A DNA stretch of 64,000 bases, taken from NCBI GenBank assembly GCA_010094045.1, contig ML986585.1, forward strand, positions 343,196 to 407,195, in the 5' to 3' direction. The position numbers were made by a program, and so were the translations under genes. The stretch's first letter is position 1. Each line of letters opens with the position of its first letter. Source of the DNA: Lojkania enalia (taxonomy: Eukaryota; Ascomycota; Dothideomycetes; Pleosporales). The notes below the pieces were generated by a model, which saw only the letters and a list, made by a program, of their open reading frames with translations, had not been told where the DNA came from and did not search any database. Shown here piece after piece: positions 1-10,370 of this stretch.

Positions 1-299
1 GACTGGCTCCATACATGTCTCTATTACCGGCTCAGTGCCAGTCAAATAGGAGGAAGATTCGGGAAACATTGTAGCAATGTGTAGAAGGATACCGTTGTGT
101 GATGGGATAATGACGTCGTGCTGGAGGCCGAGGAGATCTAGAATGTCATTATCTGGGGAGGTTAAGGAGGGAAAGAACCCTAGCTGTAACTGCCACCTCT
201 TCAGATATAGCTTCTTAATCAGCCCATCACTAATTAGGCATATCACACGAGGCATTATAAATTGATCCCAAGGTCTACATGTGTTGAGGTTGGGAGGGT
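1..299. other. Left edge, no gene seen
   Basis: Only short, unconvincing open frames are present. The stretch lies just beyond the stop codon of the minus-strand radical-SAM gene, so part of it is probably its 3' untranslated region. Confidence 0.4.
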
Positions 300-1504
300 T
301 CAGATGTTAAATCCGCCGTGCTTTGCCGCTTCGACAAACCTCCACAAACCAGCCTTTTCTGCCGCTTTCCGTACTGATACGACTTCGCTTAGATCAACTG
401 GGCGATTAATATCTTCATATCGTATCTTGGCTTTCGTGCCCTCCGGCGCTGGAACGCCTCCTGGCTCAACGACGCCCTCATCTTTGCTGCCACCCCGCCG
501 GGGCTTCCCTACGTGGGCGCGCGGGAAATACTGCTCCATTATGTGAACCATAGTGTCCTTAGAGACGTTCTCAGCGATCCAATTAACAATTTCCTTTCCT
601 TCGTCCTCCTTGCCTGGCATGACCAGGTGCCTTACTAGCACTCCTTTCTTGGCAATTCCATCAGCCGTGAAGCAGAGGTCACCAACTTGGGCATGCATTG
701 CTTTGATGCTTTCCATTGCCGTCTCGGTGTAGTTGTCGGCCTTGAGCAACCGCTTGCTGGTCGAGTCACTCCAGACCTTGAAGTCTGGCAGATAGATATC
801 GACAAGCCCATCCAGCAGCTTCAAGCTCTCCAACGAGTCAAATGAAGACGTATTATATATAATCGGAAGCCGAAGGCCCATTTCGCGTGCGTGGAGGATG
901 GAGAGGACAACTTGCGGGACGACGTGCTCTGGTGTAACTAGATTGATGTTATGAACGCGGCCCACTTCTTGAAGTTTTATGTACCACTCAGCGAGCTGCT
1001 CGGGAGAGAGGTCGAAGCCGTTTCGTTGATGGGCGATATCATGGTTCTGGCAGAAGACGCAACGAAGATTGCATCCGGAGAAGAAAACGCTCCCAGATCC
1101 ATTGTGCCCCTGGAAGCACGGTTCTACAATAGCATAAGTCAGCTCACTAGAGCTCCGACGTCTGCTCCATTGTGCTGTGAGTACACACCTTCTCCAAAGT
1201 GTGGCGCGATAGTGTTGACCTTAACAGTCTCTGCACCAATCAGACAAACGCCTGTCTTCTCATAGCGATTGACACCGCACAGGCGCGGACAAAGATTGCA
1301 TTCGCGGAGATGGGCATAGGCTTCTGAACGCTTCTTGGCGGCATCGATGGACGAGATGAGGTGGTAGCGGGGGATGTAGTCGTCGAGAAGCCATGGAGGT
1401 GCAAGGTGCAGATCGCGTTGCAGTGGACGTAGAGCACACGGGGGGAGGAAAGCTGTGCGACGAAACCAGCTCAAAGCGGATGGCATACGTGGCGCCCGAT
1501 GCAT
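300..1504 (-). CDS. Radical SAM protein, PflA-like
   Basis: Two exons, 1504-1189 and 1123-300, joined over a 65-bp GT-AG intron (1188-1124), give 379 residues. The splice restores the run HFGEEPCFQGHNGSG. The radical-SAM cysteines CNLRCVFC lie near residues 123-130, and a second cysteine cluster CNLCPRLC near 69-76 is typical of the bacterial-type pyruvate-formate-lyase-activating-enzyme relatives found in fungi. These proteins bind a 4Fe-4S cluster and S-adenosylmethionine; the substrate of the fungal members is unknown to me. The first 50 residues are basic and hydroxyl-rich and could be a mitochondrial presequence (inference). The start at 1504 was chosen because the family resemblance begins soon after it; an in-frame ATG at 1678 would add 58 residues. 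Confidence 0.85.
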
Positions 1505-2890
1505 CGTGACTTTCTGCTCAAAGGCATCGCGGGCCAGTATGGATACCAATTCGGTGGACCTGGACGGTCGACAATATGAACTATGACGCAAAATGCCGAG
1601 GCACGGAGCTGTTCCGCCGCATACCCGATCGTACCCTTGGGTATCGCCTTTGCTTGCGTCAGAATGTAAAGTTGACACATTATTATAAGAATCGATTGTA
1701 ATTTGAATGACTTGAAATTAGAAGGTTATTATCTAAGCTCTGAGCAGGCACAAAGGTAAGCTAGGAAAAGATAGCGAGATATCTACTGAGAAAAATGCTA
1801 TTGCACTTCACCCGCCAGTCGTCTGCATTGTATAGCAGATGATAAGGGGATAAAGTGCAATAGCTTTTTGAATTCCGCTCCCACCAAAACACCGTAAGAG
1901 CACAATATGGATGCAGATATGCACACAAGATCCCCATACCACTGTTTAGACTGACTGCATCAGAAGTACTTTTCGACTGCGCCTCAACTACGTCATTGAA
2001 TGTGCATGGAGGGGAGCTACAGATCCAGCGCAGAATTGAACAAGCAGGAGAAGCCATAGCCACAAAACTAACTTGATGTGGTGAACAAAGTGGCCCACAA
2101 ATGAGTGTCCCTTAACCCTTAACTAGCTTGACGTTGCACCCTTTCCCATAACGCCCCTTCCCAGATGCAGAGTACGACGGAAGACAAATTTGCGACGCGT
2201 CAGTGCAATGCCCGCATATGCTGTAGTCGGGAATGACACAGCAAATTGATCCTCATAACGGTTTTACACAACGTTGTAGTCGTAGATTCATTGGCCGATT
2301 ACGCGGTCAAGCTCATGGCCAATATCAATTTATAGATGGCCATAGGTCCTTGGTTCAATTGCACTATGCTCGGATAGGCACAGTTACGCTACCGCTAATG
2401 GAAAGCTTCGATACCTTTTCCAAACCACACGTACTACTGAGCAATATAAACATTGGGTGACTTGATCACCGCCTCGTTTGTTGATTTGGCTTGCTCTTCA
2501 TAATCACCTCTAGCGCCCAACTATCCTCTACATCCATTTCACAAGGCGTGTCATGGACTATGCAACGTAGTGCAGTTATATTAAGTACAACTAAACTTGG
2601 TAAGAGATTTTCAGAAAACCAATTGTCTAGCAACGGGAATCACAATCCGGAAGTGACATACATCTCTATAGGATAGCTCCATAAAGGACTCTCTCTCATG
2701 TGGTCGTGCAGTAGCACTATTCTCCACACTAAGAGCGCCTCTTAAATTTGTGTAGCAAGGGAGCCATTTTTCTGAAGGAATGTACCGAAACGTCGTTACA
2801 TCTATAAATCCCTTCCGCCAACTATTCCGCCATCCTCCACTTTCAAATCATCCACAAGGGCCCCAGGCGCACTTGTAGTTTCAGATCAAG
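1505..2890. other. Intergenic, no gene seen
   Basis: Upstream of both flanking genes, so it should hold two divergent promoters. It contains only short frames (for example 2233-2460 plus and 1761-2063 minus) with no family resemblance and no splice structure that I can support. Confidence 0.4.
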
Positions 2891-3587
2891 ATGCGCTATC
2901 TTATGCTCGTTATCGCGCTCTTCGGAGTCAGATCCCTTACGTTTTATCTTCTCGAGAGACAGTTTCCTCACCTCATCATTCCTCTCAAGGAGCAAGAACC
3001 CGACACCCCATTCTATACTCAATTCACAGGCGAAATAATTTCAGGAGAGGGCGCAAGCAATCGGGTAACCTAAGCCATTGCATCTTCCATTCTCTATTGA
3101 AAAAAAAAAAAAAAAATACTCACATGATGAGCAGATCTACACGGAAATACTATTTGACGTCCCCGAATCGATCAAGCCCACGGCATGTAAGCTCGAATTC
3201 TTCATTGACAATACCTCTCCTAAGTGGCTCTTTGGACTACACGACACTTTTGCATTCAACATCAGCACTCTGGAAGGTATTCCCAACAAGGACTTTGATA
3301 GTTGGAATTCTCATCCTGATGTGGGGAGGTGGGTTGCCACTTTTGAAATTGATCGGGAGGGACATGTGAGCAAGACGGGTGGTGATGCTCCTTGTGCTGT
3401 TGATGGGCCTGTCGGCTTCTTGATGACTCCTTCGGATGAGAGCAGAGTGGGCGGCTACACGTGGTTCGGTAAGTCCACATGAGCACTAGGCGCATAATAC
3501 TGCACTGATAAAAACCACTACTAACACCTTACAGAGCAAAGATATCCGCTCCATGGTATCACCTTGGACGCGGGTACTGAAAATTAA
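2891..3587 (+). CDS. Small secreted protein, But2-like domain
   Basis: Three exons, 2891-3064, 3135-3468 and 3535-3587, give 186 residues, with phases matching at both junctions (introns of 70 and 66 bp). The first about 20 residues are hydrophobic and look like a signal peptide. The body (DVPESIKP, CKLEFFID, DTFAFNIS and GPVGFLMTP) resembles the beta-rich C-terminal domain named after the But2 protein, which occurs in many secreted fungal proteins of unknown role. The first intron contains a run of 17 A residues (3100-3116). The assignment to But2 is by resemblance of short motifs only; the gene structure itself is well supported. Confidence 0.6.
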
Positions 3588-4239
3588 TAAATAGGAAAAA
3601 TGGCCTGAATTGCTGGAAGTGAAACAAATTGTAAAGACGTGAGAAGGTGTATCGACACTTCGAAGTTCTTATTTATTGCTAAAAGTACTTTGATATAAAG
3701 CAGCAGTGCCGAGCACTCTAACCACTGCATCTCTATTTCTTTTCTACCACTACCATTGTGTCAGTCTACCTAACTCAATCTCCATTGCTCCTTGAGCAAA
3801 TCTCAGTGAAGTTTTGTGAGCATCTCGAGATCGGACTATTGTCTCTGGATAGTACCAATTAATGGTGGGGGTGTATCGAAGTACTCTCCGCAAATATTAA
3901 CACAATTTGTCATGAGAATTTGAAATCGTAATTACTACTGGCTCGGAATCATGAAGAAAGTGCAGTCACATCGTTGTCTACCCAAACAAAGTCAGCTCAT
4001 ACCAGATCACTGAAGCCATTCCCAAAAGGGAAATCCTCGCTAGCGCGAAATTCTTGATGTTCACAAACCCCAAGCTTGAAGACTGCATTTATAATAAAAG
4101 AATACGAACTTAGAGATTAAGATAGTATATATTTCGCGTAACTGTATGTTTGGTAGAATGAAACATCATTTTAACTAACGCCTCTTTCTTCTTCAGAACC
4201 TCATTATCACTCACGTAACCGTGCCTTGAGATCTTCAAG
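3588..4239. other. Intergenic, promoter of MDR gene
   Basis: AT-rich and without open frames of note. It lies 3' of the But2-like gene and 5' of the oxidoreductase gene. No motif stands out. Confidence 0.4.
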
Positions 4240-5432
4240 ATGGCAACACATGCAGCCGTAGCGACAGTTGGACTTAAACAGCATCTTGCCATCATCCAAG
4301 TGCCAACTATAAAACCTCAAGCAGACGAAGTTCGCGTCCATGTTGAATGGACAGCATCGACCCCCCTCGACCTTCACCAAAACGATGGCGGATTACTTGT
4401 TAAACCTCCCCAAGTCTTAGGCGACGGAACAGCCGGAACAGTCATCGAAGTTGGACCTGGAGTTAAGAGGCTGAAGGTTGGGGATAAAGTCTTTGGGTTC
4501 ACATGGCGAGAGCAGAAAGAGAAGGCGCATCAGGAATTTTGCACGGCTCCCGAGTGGTTGCTTGGATTGGTCAGTATTTCCCCCATTCCTGCTCTTACCT
4601 ACAGAATTTGAGCAATTTATCGAGCTGATGACATGCGTAGTTGCCTAAAGGATTTACTTTGGCTGAAGCCGTGACCCTACCGAATAATTTTGTGACAGTC
4701 TTCCATGCGCTAACGGCGGACTTAAATATCGAACTTCCCTGGCCAAAGCCTGTGAACTATATCCCGAGAGGCGCAGATGAGGGGGTTCTGATATGGGGTG
4801 GTTCCTCAAGTGTCGGCCAGTTCGCGATTCAGATCCTAAAATATTATGGGTATACGAAGATTCTCACGACGGCATCTAAACGACATCATGAAAAGCTGAG
4901 ATCCTTTGGTGCAGAATTTACGTTCGATTATAGGGACTTGCATGTTGTGGACGATATTTTGAATGCGGAGAGGGTGAGTTTGGTATTGGATTGCATTGGG
5001 AGCTTTCAGGGCAGTATTAAGAAGATCGCGAGAATTGCGAAGAGCGAGAGTAGGGTTGCGATTCTGCTGCCGGTTATTGTACGTGATTCGAATGAAGATG
5101 TGGGTCCTATTTATGAGATGGACGTTAAGAAAGGGGTTGACTGGGAAAACGGGATTGATGTTAGGGGTGTGAGGACCCATTCTTATCTGGATGTAAGTAT
5201 GGCCTGCATTAGAGAATGAATGTAACTAACCATGAAGCATAATGAATTCTTCAAGTATCATCTCCAAGCCGACATTATGCCCACGATGCTGAAGGAGAGG
5301 ATTGTTGAACCGAATAACCAAAAGATCATCGAGGGCAAGACGATGCTTGTGAGAGCGCAAGAAGCAATGAATGTGCTGCGCAGAAAGGGGGCAAGTGGTG
5401 AAAGGCTAGTCTGGCGGGTCTCGGATATGTGA
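4240..5432 (+). CDS. MDR-family oxidoreductase (zinc-type ADH-like)
   Basis: Three exons, 4240-4569, 4641-5192 and 5238-5432, give 358 residues; introns are 71 and 45 bp. The N-terminal GroES-like fold is seen in LGDGTAGTVIEVGPGV and LKVGDKVFGF, and the Rossmann nucleotide-binding motif in VLIWGGSSSVGQFAIQ, followed by the NADP-type continuation. The catalytic-zinc cysteine and histidine of true alcohol dehydrogenases are absent, so this belongs with the zinc-independent enoyl-reductase/quinone-reductase group (the ToxD-like proteins common in fungi). The substrate cannot be told from sequence. Its neighbours suggest no pathway. Confidence 0.85.
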
Positions 5433-6365
5433 GAGTAGAGCGTGATTTCATCGTAAGGTAAAGCGGTACCTGGGCGAAGAAAGATGTTGCCGAGAGGCTA
5501 GTTTGGATTAGGATTGGTGCCCGCCTCTCCCGTTTCTGACACCGCATTTAATTAGCTTCTCTCCCATTTTCTTTATCCCCAAAATTGTATCCTCTTCCCT
5601 GTTTGCTTTGGGATCATATAACGAGGCTATTCACCACCCGCAGGATTCTTGACGTAAACATGCTTCTGCATTAATATACACAACCATGTCAATGAACGTT
5701 CAAATCCTCGTTCAAAAATCTCCTACTCGGCTTCAGCGTGGAGTGAACAACTATGAAACAGACCACCGATAACCGATTGTTTCCACCCGGGTTCTCGGCG
5801 CTTCGTTCAAAATGACAGGCCCCACCTTCATGTCAGTGCTTGTGGTGATCGGGTTAGATAGTTTCCTATCGAATGGTAACCTGCATGGGAGGCAAACGCC
5901 TCCTCTGTTATCCGACCTTGGGAACTCATGCTGTTCGCGGGATGGCTAGTCAGGGCAAATACTATTAGTAGTGAAATTAGAAAGTCATTGTGAATGGCTT
6001 AGTGCATGGTTTTGTATCCTTAAGTATCCAATGTGATTTTCCCTTGTCTGGATAGCGAGGATACGAGGCGAGGTATCGTGGCAGCAGTTCGCGAGATATC
6101 GTTTCAGACGTTTAATGAGAGGTCCACAACGAGCGTCAAGCTTGTCAGTCTGCTCTCGCAAGACCTTATATGTCAGGTTCGCTCCTTTCCCTACGTTCAT
6201 TCATCTGCACAGTTCATTTCCGCATCTGCATCGTTGCTTCTTGGGTCTGAGACCTTACATTCGTTGTACACATTCACTTATTTTGCAGTGTCACTCTTTC
6301 GACCGAAGCTAGGCTTCTACATTCGCTTCCATCTCGTCTTAAGCCCCCAGATTCCCTTTTTCACA
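5433..6365. other. Intergenic and 5' region of LPMO gene
   Basis: The frame of the LPMO stays open upstream to about 6033, but that part lacks a signal-peptide context and is better read as promoter and 5' untranslated region. The rest carries no supported gene. Confidence 0.4.
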
Positions 6366-7241
6366 ATGCAGTCCACCTACTACGCCATCTCTGCCTTTGC
6401 CGGCCTTGTCTCAACCGTCGCTGGTCATGGTTATGTCGTGTCTCCCGCCCCTCGAATGCCGGGAGATGCTATGGTAAAGGCTTGTGGTCAGCAAGTGTTC
6501 AACAATCAGAATTCCGACCACTATGGAAATGTTCAGGGCGAACTTCAGGTCGCCAACGGACAGTCCGACTTCGATGCAGCCACGTGCAACGTCTGGCAAT
6601 GCAAGGGCTTCCAGTTTGAGGATAACACGGCCAACGTCAAGTCATTCTCTGTCGGCGAGGTCGTTCCAATGACCGTTGAGATCCGTGCCCCTCATACCGG
6701 AACTGCCAACGTCTCTGTGGTCAAGACCAGTAGCAACTCCATCCTTGGAGATGCTCTCATCAGTTGGGACGTCTATGCCTCCAACTCTGCTCCCATCACT
6801 GAAGACCAAACATCTTTCGAAATTACCATTCCTGAAGCCGCCAGCGAATGCACCACCGCGGGCGATTGTGTTATTCAGTGGTACTGGGACGCCCGTTCCA
6901 TTGACCAGACATACGAAGCCTGCATTGACTTCACGGTCGGGAGCTCCGGGGATAACACTCCTCTCCCTGCTAGCTCTGCCCCCGCATCATCATCCTCTTC
7001 TATCGCCACCACGACCGCTTCCCCAGTTGTCGAGGCTACGTCCACTCCATCAACCCCTACTACCACCTCGACCCCTGAGACGCCGGCTGCTCCTACTCCC
7101 AGCCAGGATGGTGGCTCCGACAACACGCTTCCTCAGACATTTACTCTTGAGACCTTCATTTCTTGGCTCCAGAAAGTTGGTGGCGTATCTTCTGCTAAGA
7201 ACATAAAGCGCTTCACTCGCATACATGCCCGACACTTCTAA
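6366..7241 (+). CDS. Secreted lytic polysaccharide monooxygenase, AA16-like
   Basis: Intronless, 291 residues. A 20-residue signal peptide ends in VAG, leaving His21 as the mature N-terminus (HGYVVSPAPRMPG), as copper-binding LPMOs require. His110 in IRAPHTG is the likely second histidine of the copper brace, and the WYWDAR and YEACIDF segments give the usual C-terminal end of the catalytic domain, with a Tyr or Phe for the axial position. Cys pairs are present. After about residue 195 comes a Ser/Thr/Pro linker and then a short conserved-looking tail (TFTLETFISWLQK). The fold is sure; family AA16 rather than AA11 or another group is my best reading. It would oxidatively cleave a cell-wall polysaccharide outside the cell. 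The ATG at 6366 was chosen over in-frame upstream codons because it begins the signal peptide. Confidence 0.85.
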   Translation: MQSTYYAISAFAGLVSTVAGHGYVVSPAPRMPGDAMVKACGQQVFNNQNSDHYGNVQGELQVANGQSDFDAATCNVWQCKGFQFEDNTANVKSFSVGEVVPMTVEIRAPHTGTANVSVVKTSSNSILGDALISWDVYASNSAPITEDQTSFEITIPEAASECTTAGDCVIQWYWDARSIDQTYEACIDFTVGSSGDNTPLPASSAPASSSSSIATTTASPVVEATSTPSTPTTTSTPETPAAPTPSQDGGSDNTLPQTFTLETFISWLQKVGGVSSAKNIKRFTRIHARHF

Positions 7242-10200
7242 GTGTAGATCCTGTAAGAAGCATTTGGTTATCTAGTAGGGGGAGGTTTAAGTTCCTGTTT
7301 TGCGACGATGTCTGGATGTTTGTGATGGAAGACAGACAAAATTCTTTTCCCGTGTAGATATATATTTTTCTTGAATATACATTCTTCATTTTTTAAAACA
7401 AGCCCACATACTATTTACTTCGTTCACTCACGTTCAGGGGATTTTATGCTACTAACACTTAAAAACCGGTGCAATACCGTTCATTTATGCAATTAATATC
7501 TAGTTAAGGTGAAATAGGATGTCAAGCTGTTGCGGTAAAGTACGATATGATGTAAACACCGGTATAGTGAATTGATCTTCTATGGCGCATCGGGATTTGC
7601 GCTATATTCATGGATGATTCTACAAGACGGTAGATAATAGGTCTTCATTACATTCCCTCTATGTTTTCCTGACAATACTCCCCTTGCATTTCCACAGCTA
7701 AGTCTCCCCAGACAACGCACCAACTGTCATTTCTTGATAAACGATCTTTCCGTGGAGCGTCCGCAACAGTGAAGCAAGAAAGTTCCAGCTTAATTAGAAA
7801 GTCACGGATAGATGTCCATTGTTGGCTGAAATCCCACCCGAGTCATCAATGGGACTAGTGCATAGGCTTTCAAGATCATCATCCAGCACTTGGACGATGA
7901 CGAGACTTTGCAAAGTTGGACAAGATTCGTCGATCACTGCTTGCGATGGTACGGGCTTGGGCTTTGGCACAGCAGTCGCGATTCCCTCAAATCCAAATTC
8001 GTTTAATTGAGAAATCGATGTCGGCATACAAAAATTTGTTTAAGAGGCCTATTCAAGCTAGTGTGGACATCGAGATATTCGACTTCACGAAATGTATGGC
8101 GCGCAGTCAACAAAGGCTGGGTCCTTTGTTTTCTCGTAGTACGCTAGTATTTGCGAGCTGGACAACCCACAGTTACGCAAAGATGTCCAAGGCCAGGTCA
8201 CTTTTCAGAGGACTCACATGATTCACCAACTAGGAGACGATGTCCTTGACAGCACAGAGCAATTCCTCGTAAAAAATTCAGGAAAAAAATTGGAGTTTAG
8301 GATGTCTCCTAATTGACAAATTATCCCTTCCGCGGAGTTCTTGCGTTCCTATTCTGGACTTACGCATGGAGAATTCGTTAATTTTCAAGTGCTATAGACT
8401 CAAGCTTCTCTATCACCGCCGGTCCTAATTGCCGCTCTATCCGACGTATTAAGCCCATGGGTATCGAGCAGCCACATGATGAGAAGCATGCTATCCCCAT
8501 AGCTCGTGAACCTCGGAATCTAACTTCTATGATAGTAGAAAACGATTATCTAACCGTGGTATGTTCACTAGAGTCTACATATCGTCCAAAAGATAACCCC
8601 TACACACGTTTACATTACTAAAGGTCTTAAAAACCAATTACATAGACCAGGCACTCTGTTCGTCTATGGAGATTCAGCCGCACTAGACGATATCTCGGAG
8701 AGTCGTTGCCACCAACTAAATTATCAACCATCGATTCGACCAAGGCTGCAATCCATGAATCGCCGAATCAGTCAAAGTGACAACATTTTGCATCGGATGT
8801 TGAACTAGCTAGCGACCCCGCAGGGGATGATGCCCGGCACGAGGCCAAAGAGACCTTTGGAAAGATGGAAGGTTCTACTTAGCCTAAGAGCTCAGCCTCA
8901 AATGTTAGGCATGGGAATAGCCCTACTAGCGAGATGCTGCGAGGCTTGGGGGATAAGGATTATATGATTATGGATGACTAAAATAACTAGTCAGGACGAA
9001 GCGAATCTTCTCTGAAAGCGAATAGTAAGATTCTTGCGGGTTTGATGTTGCAGCTTGGGGCTCTAGGACTATTAGCTTCTGTCACGGTAACACCACGACA
9101 TCTCTGTATCTACACAGCTCCTACTATAATACCTCGAACCATCTGCCAGCAAAAGTATAATTGACACAGCACGACTATGATAGAAGAAGGTTTCACCGAC
9201 CCCGCTAGTCCATGCAGCAGCACAGACCTAGCCCCTAAAAAAACCTATACATTGTAGATATCTCGAGTCTTCACGCAACGTCTTGACATTCACACATAGT
9301 ACGTAGCAATATAGTTAACTGCCTAAAATGCATTAGCCAGCCGCACATGAACGTTCCGAAACAGCTTCATAATAGTAGCACCAAGCATCAACATCCAGGT
9401 TTGCACTCTAGTAATCATTTTGACTATCCAGCTGTGAAGTGATGTCTACATGAAGTTTAAAGGCTATGTTCTTGTCCTCTTAAGTCACCATGTTCCTAAG
9501 TTTGCAATTCTCTCCTAATGCATGTTTGCAAATAATAAATCTTTCATTTAGTGATTCAAATGCTATGCGGCATAGCAGTACAGTCAAGGGATGCTATAGA
9601 TACAACCTATAAATGAACGAAGTCCAAAAAAAAAATTTTTTGGCATAGGCTTCCTTACTCTATCACGATATATGGTGATAACTACAGAAAAGTAATCAGT
9701 TGGCTCTTTGCTCCTCACAAATATATTTCTCATAATAAGTTCAGTAAAATCTAGGACATTATCTTTAATCTTTTTTCTTACGGCATTCTGGTATTTTAAT
9801 GCCAAACACTTGGCATCGATCCAGCGAAAATCTGAGATTGCGGTCAGTGTCTATTACTGCCCGTTCGCACTTCATGTACGCCAAGACTTCCACTTCCCAC
9901 CCGCTTCTTTAAACCACCCGCCCCAGCCCTAGTCTACATGTTCTTCCTTCAATCAATCCACTACATTTTAATTCGCTAACGTCGTCTCGCATCAGCGTTA
10001 AGATTTTGTAAGTAGTAACAGAAGTTCAAATAATATTTTTGCACACCCTGGTAGTTTATACCTTTGACCATAAGCTCTTCTGCGGGGTTTTAGGATCAAT
10101 ATAAATTATCTGTATTGTATGGTGATTTAGCTATGGTTGGTGGAGCCATTATTTTTAAAAAGCAGTACTTTGCAGAAAGTTGTTTAGGGTGGCGGCTCGC

Positions 10201-10370
10201 TTTATAAATTACGTTATACTGATCGCGGCTAGCGAGTCAGGAGAGGAGCGGAAATCTTGAGCTAAGCTCCAAACATAACTCTACTACGCGGGCAACTTTT
10301 AAAAATCAAGTTCATCCAGAAAGCCCGGAGCAATCTTTAACGTGATGTGTTAGTTTGCTTATTTAATGCC
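7242..10370. other. AT-rich gene-poor stretch
   Basis: Three kilobases with only short, interrupted frames on both strands. I recognise no gene, tRNA or intact transposon. The low coding content and frequent stops fit degenerate DNA such as old transposon sequence, but I could not identify a source. Confidence 0.45.

Noticed and set aside
6033..6365. Upstream extension of the LPMO frame
   Set aside because: It would bury the signal peptide and the N-terminal histidine that LPMOs need to expose; it is better read as 5' untranslated sequence.
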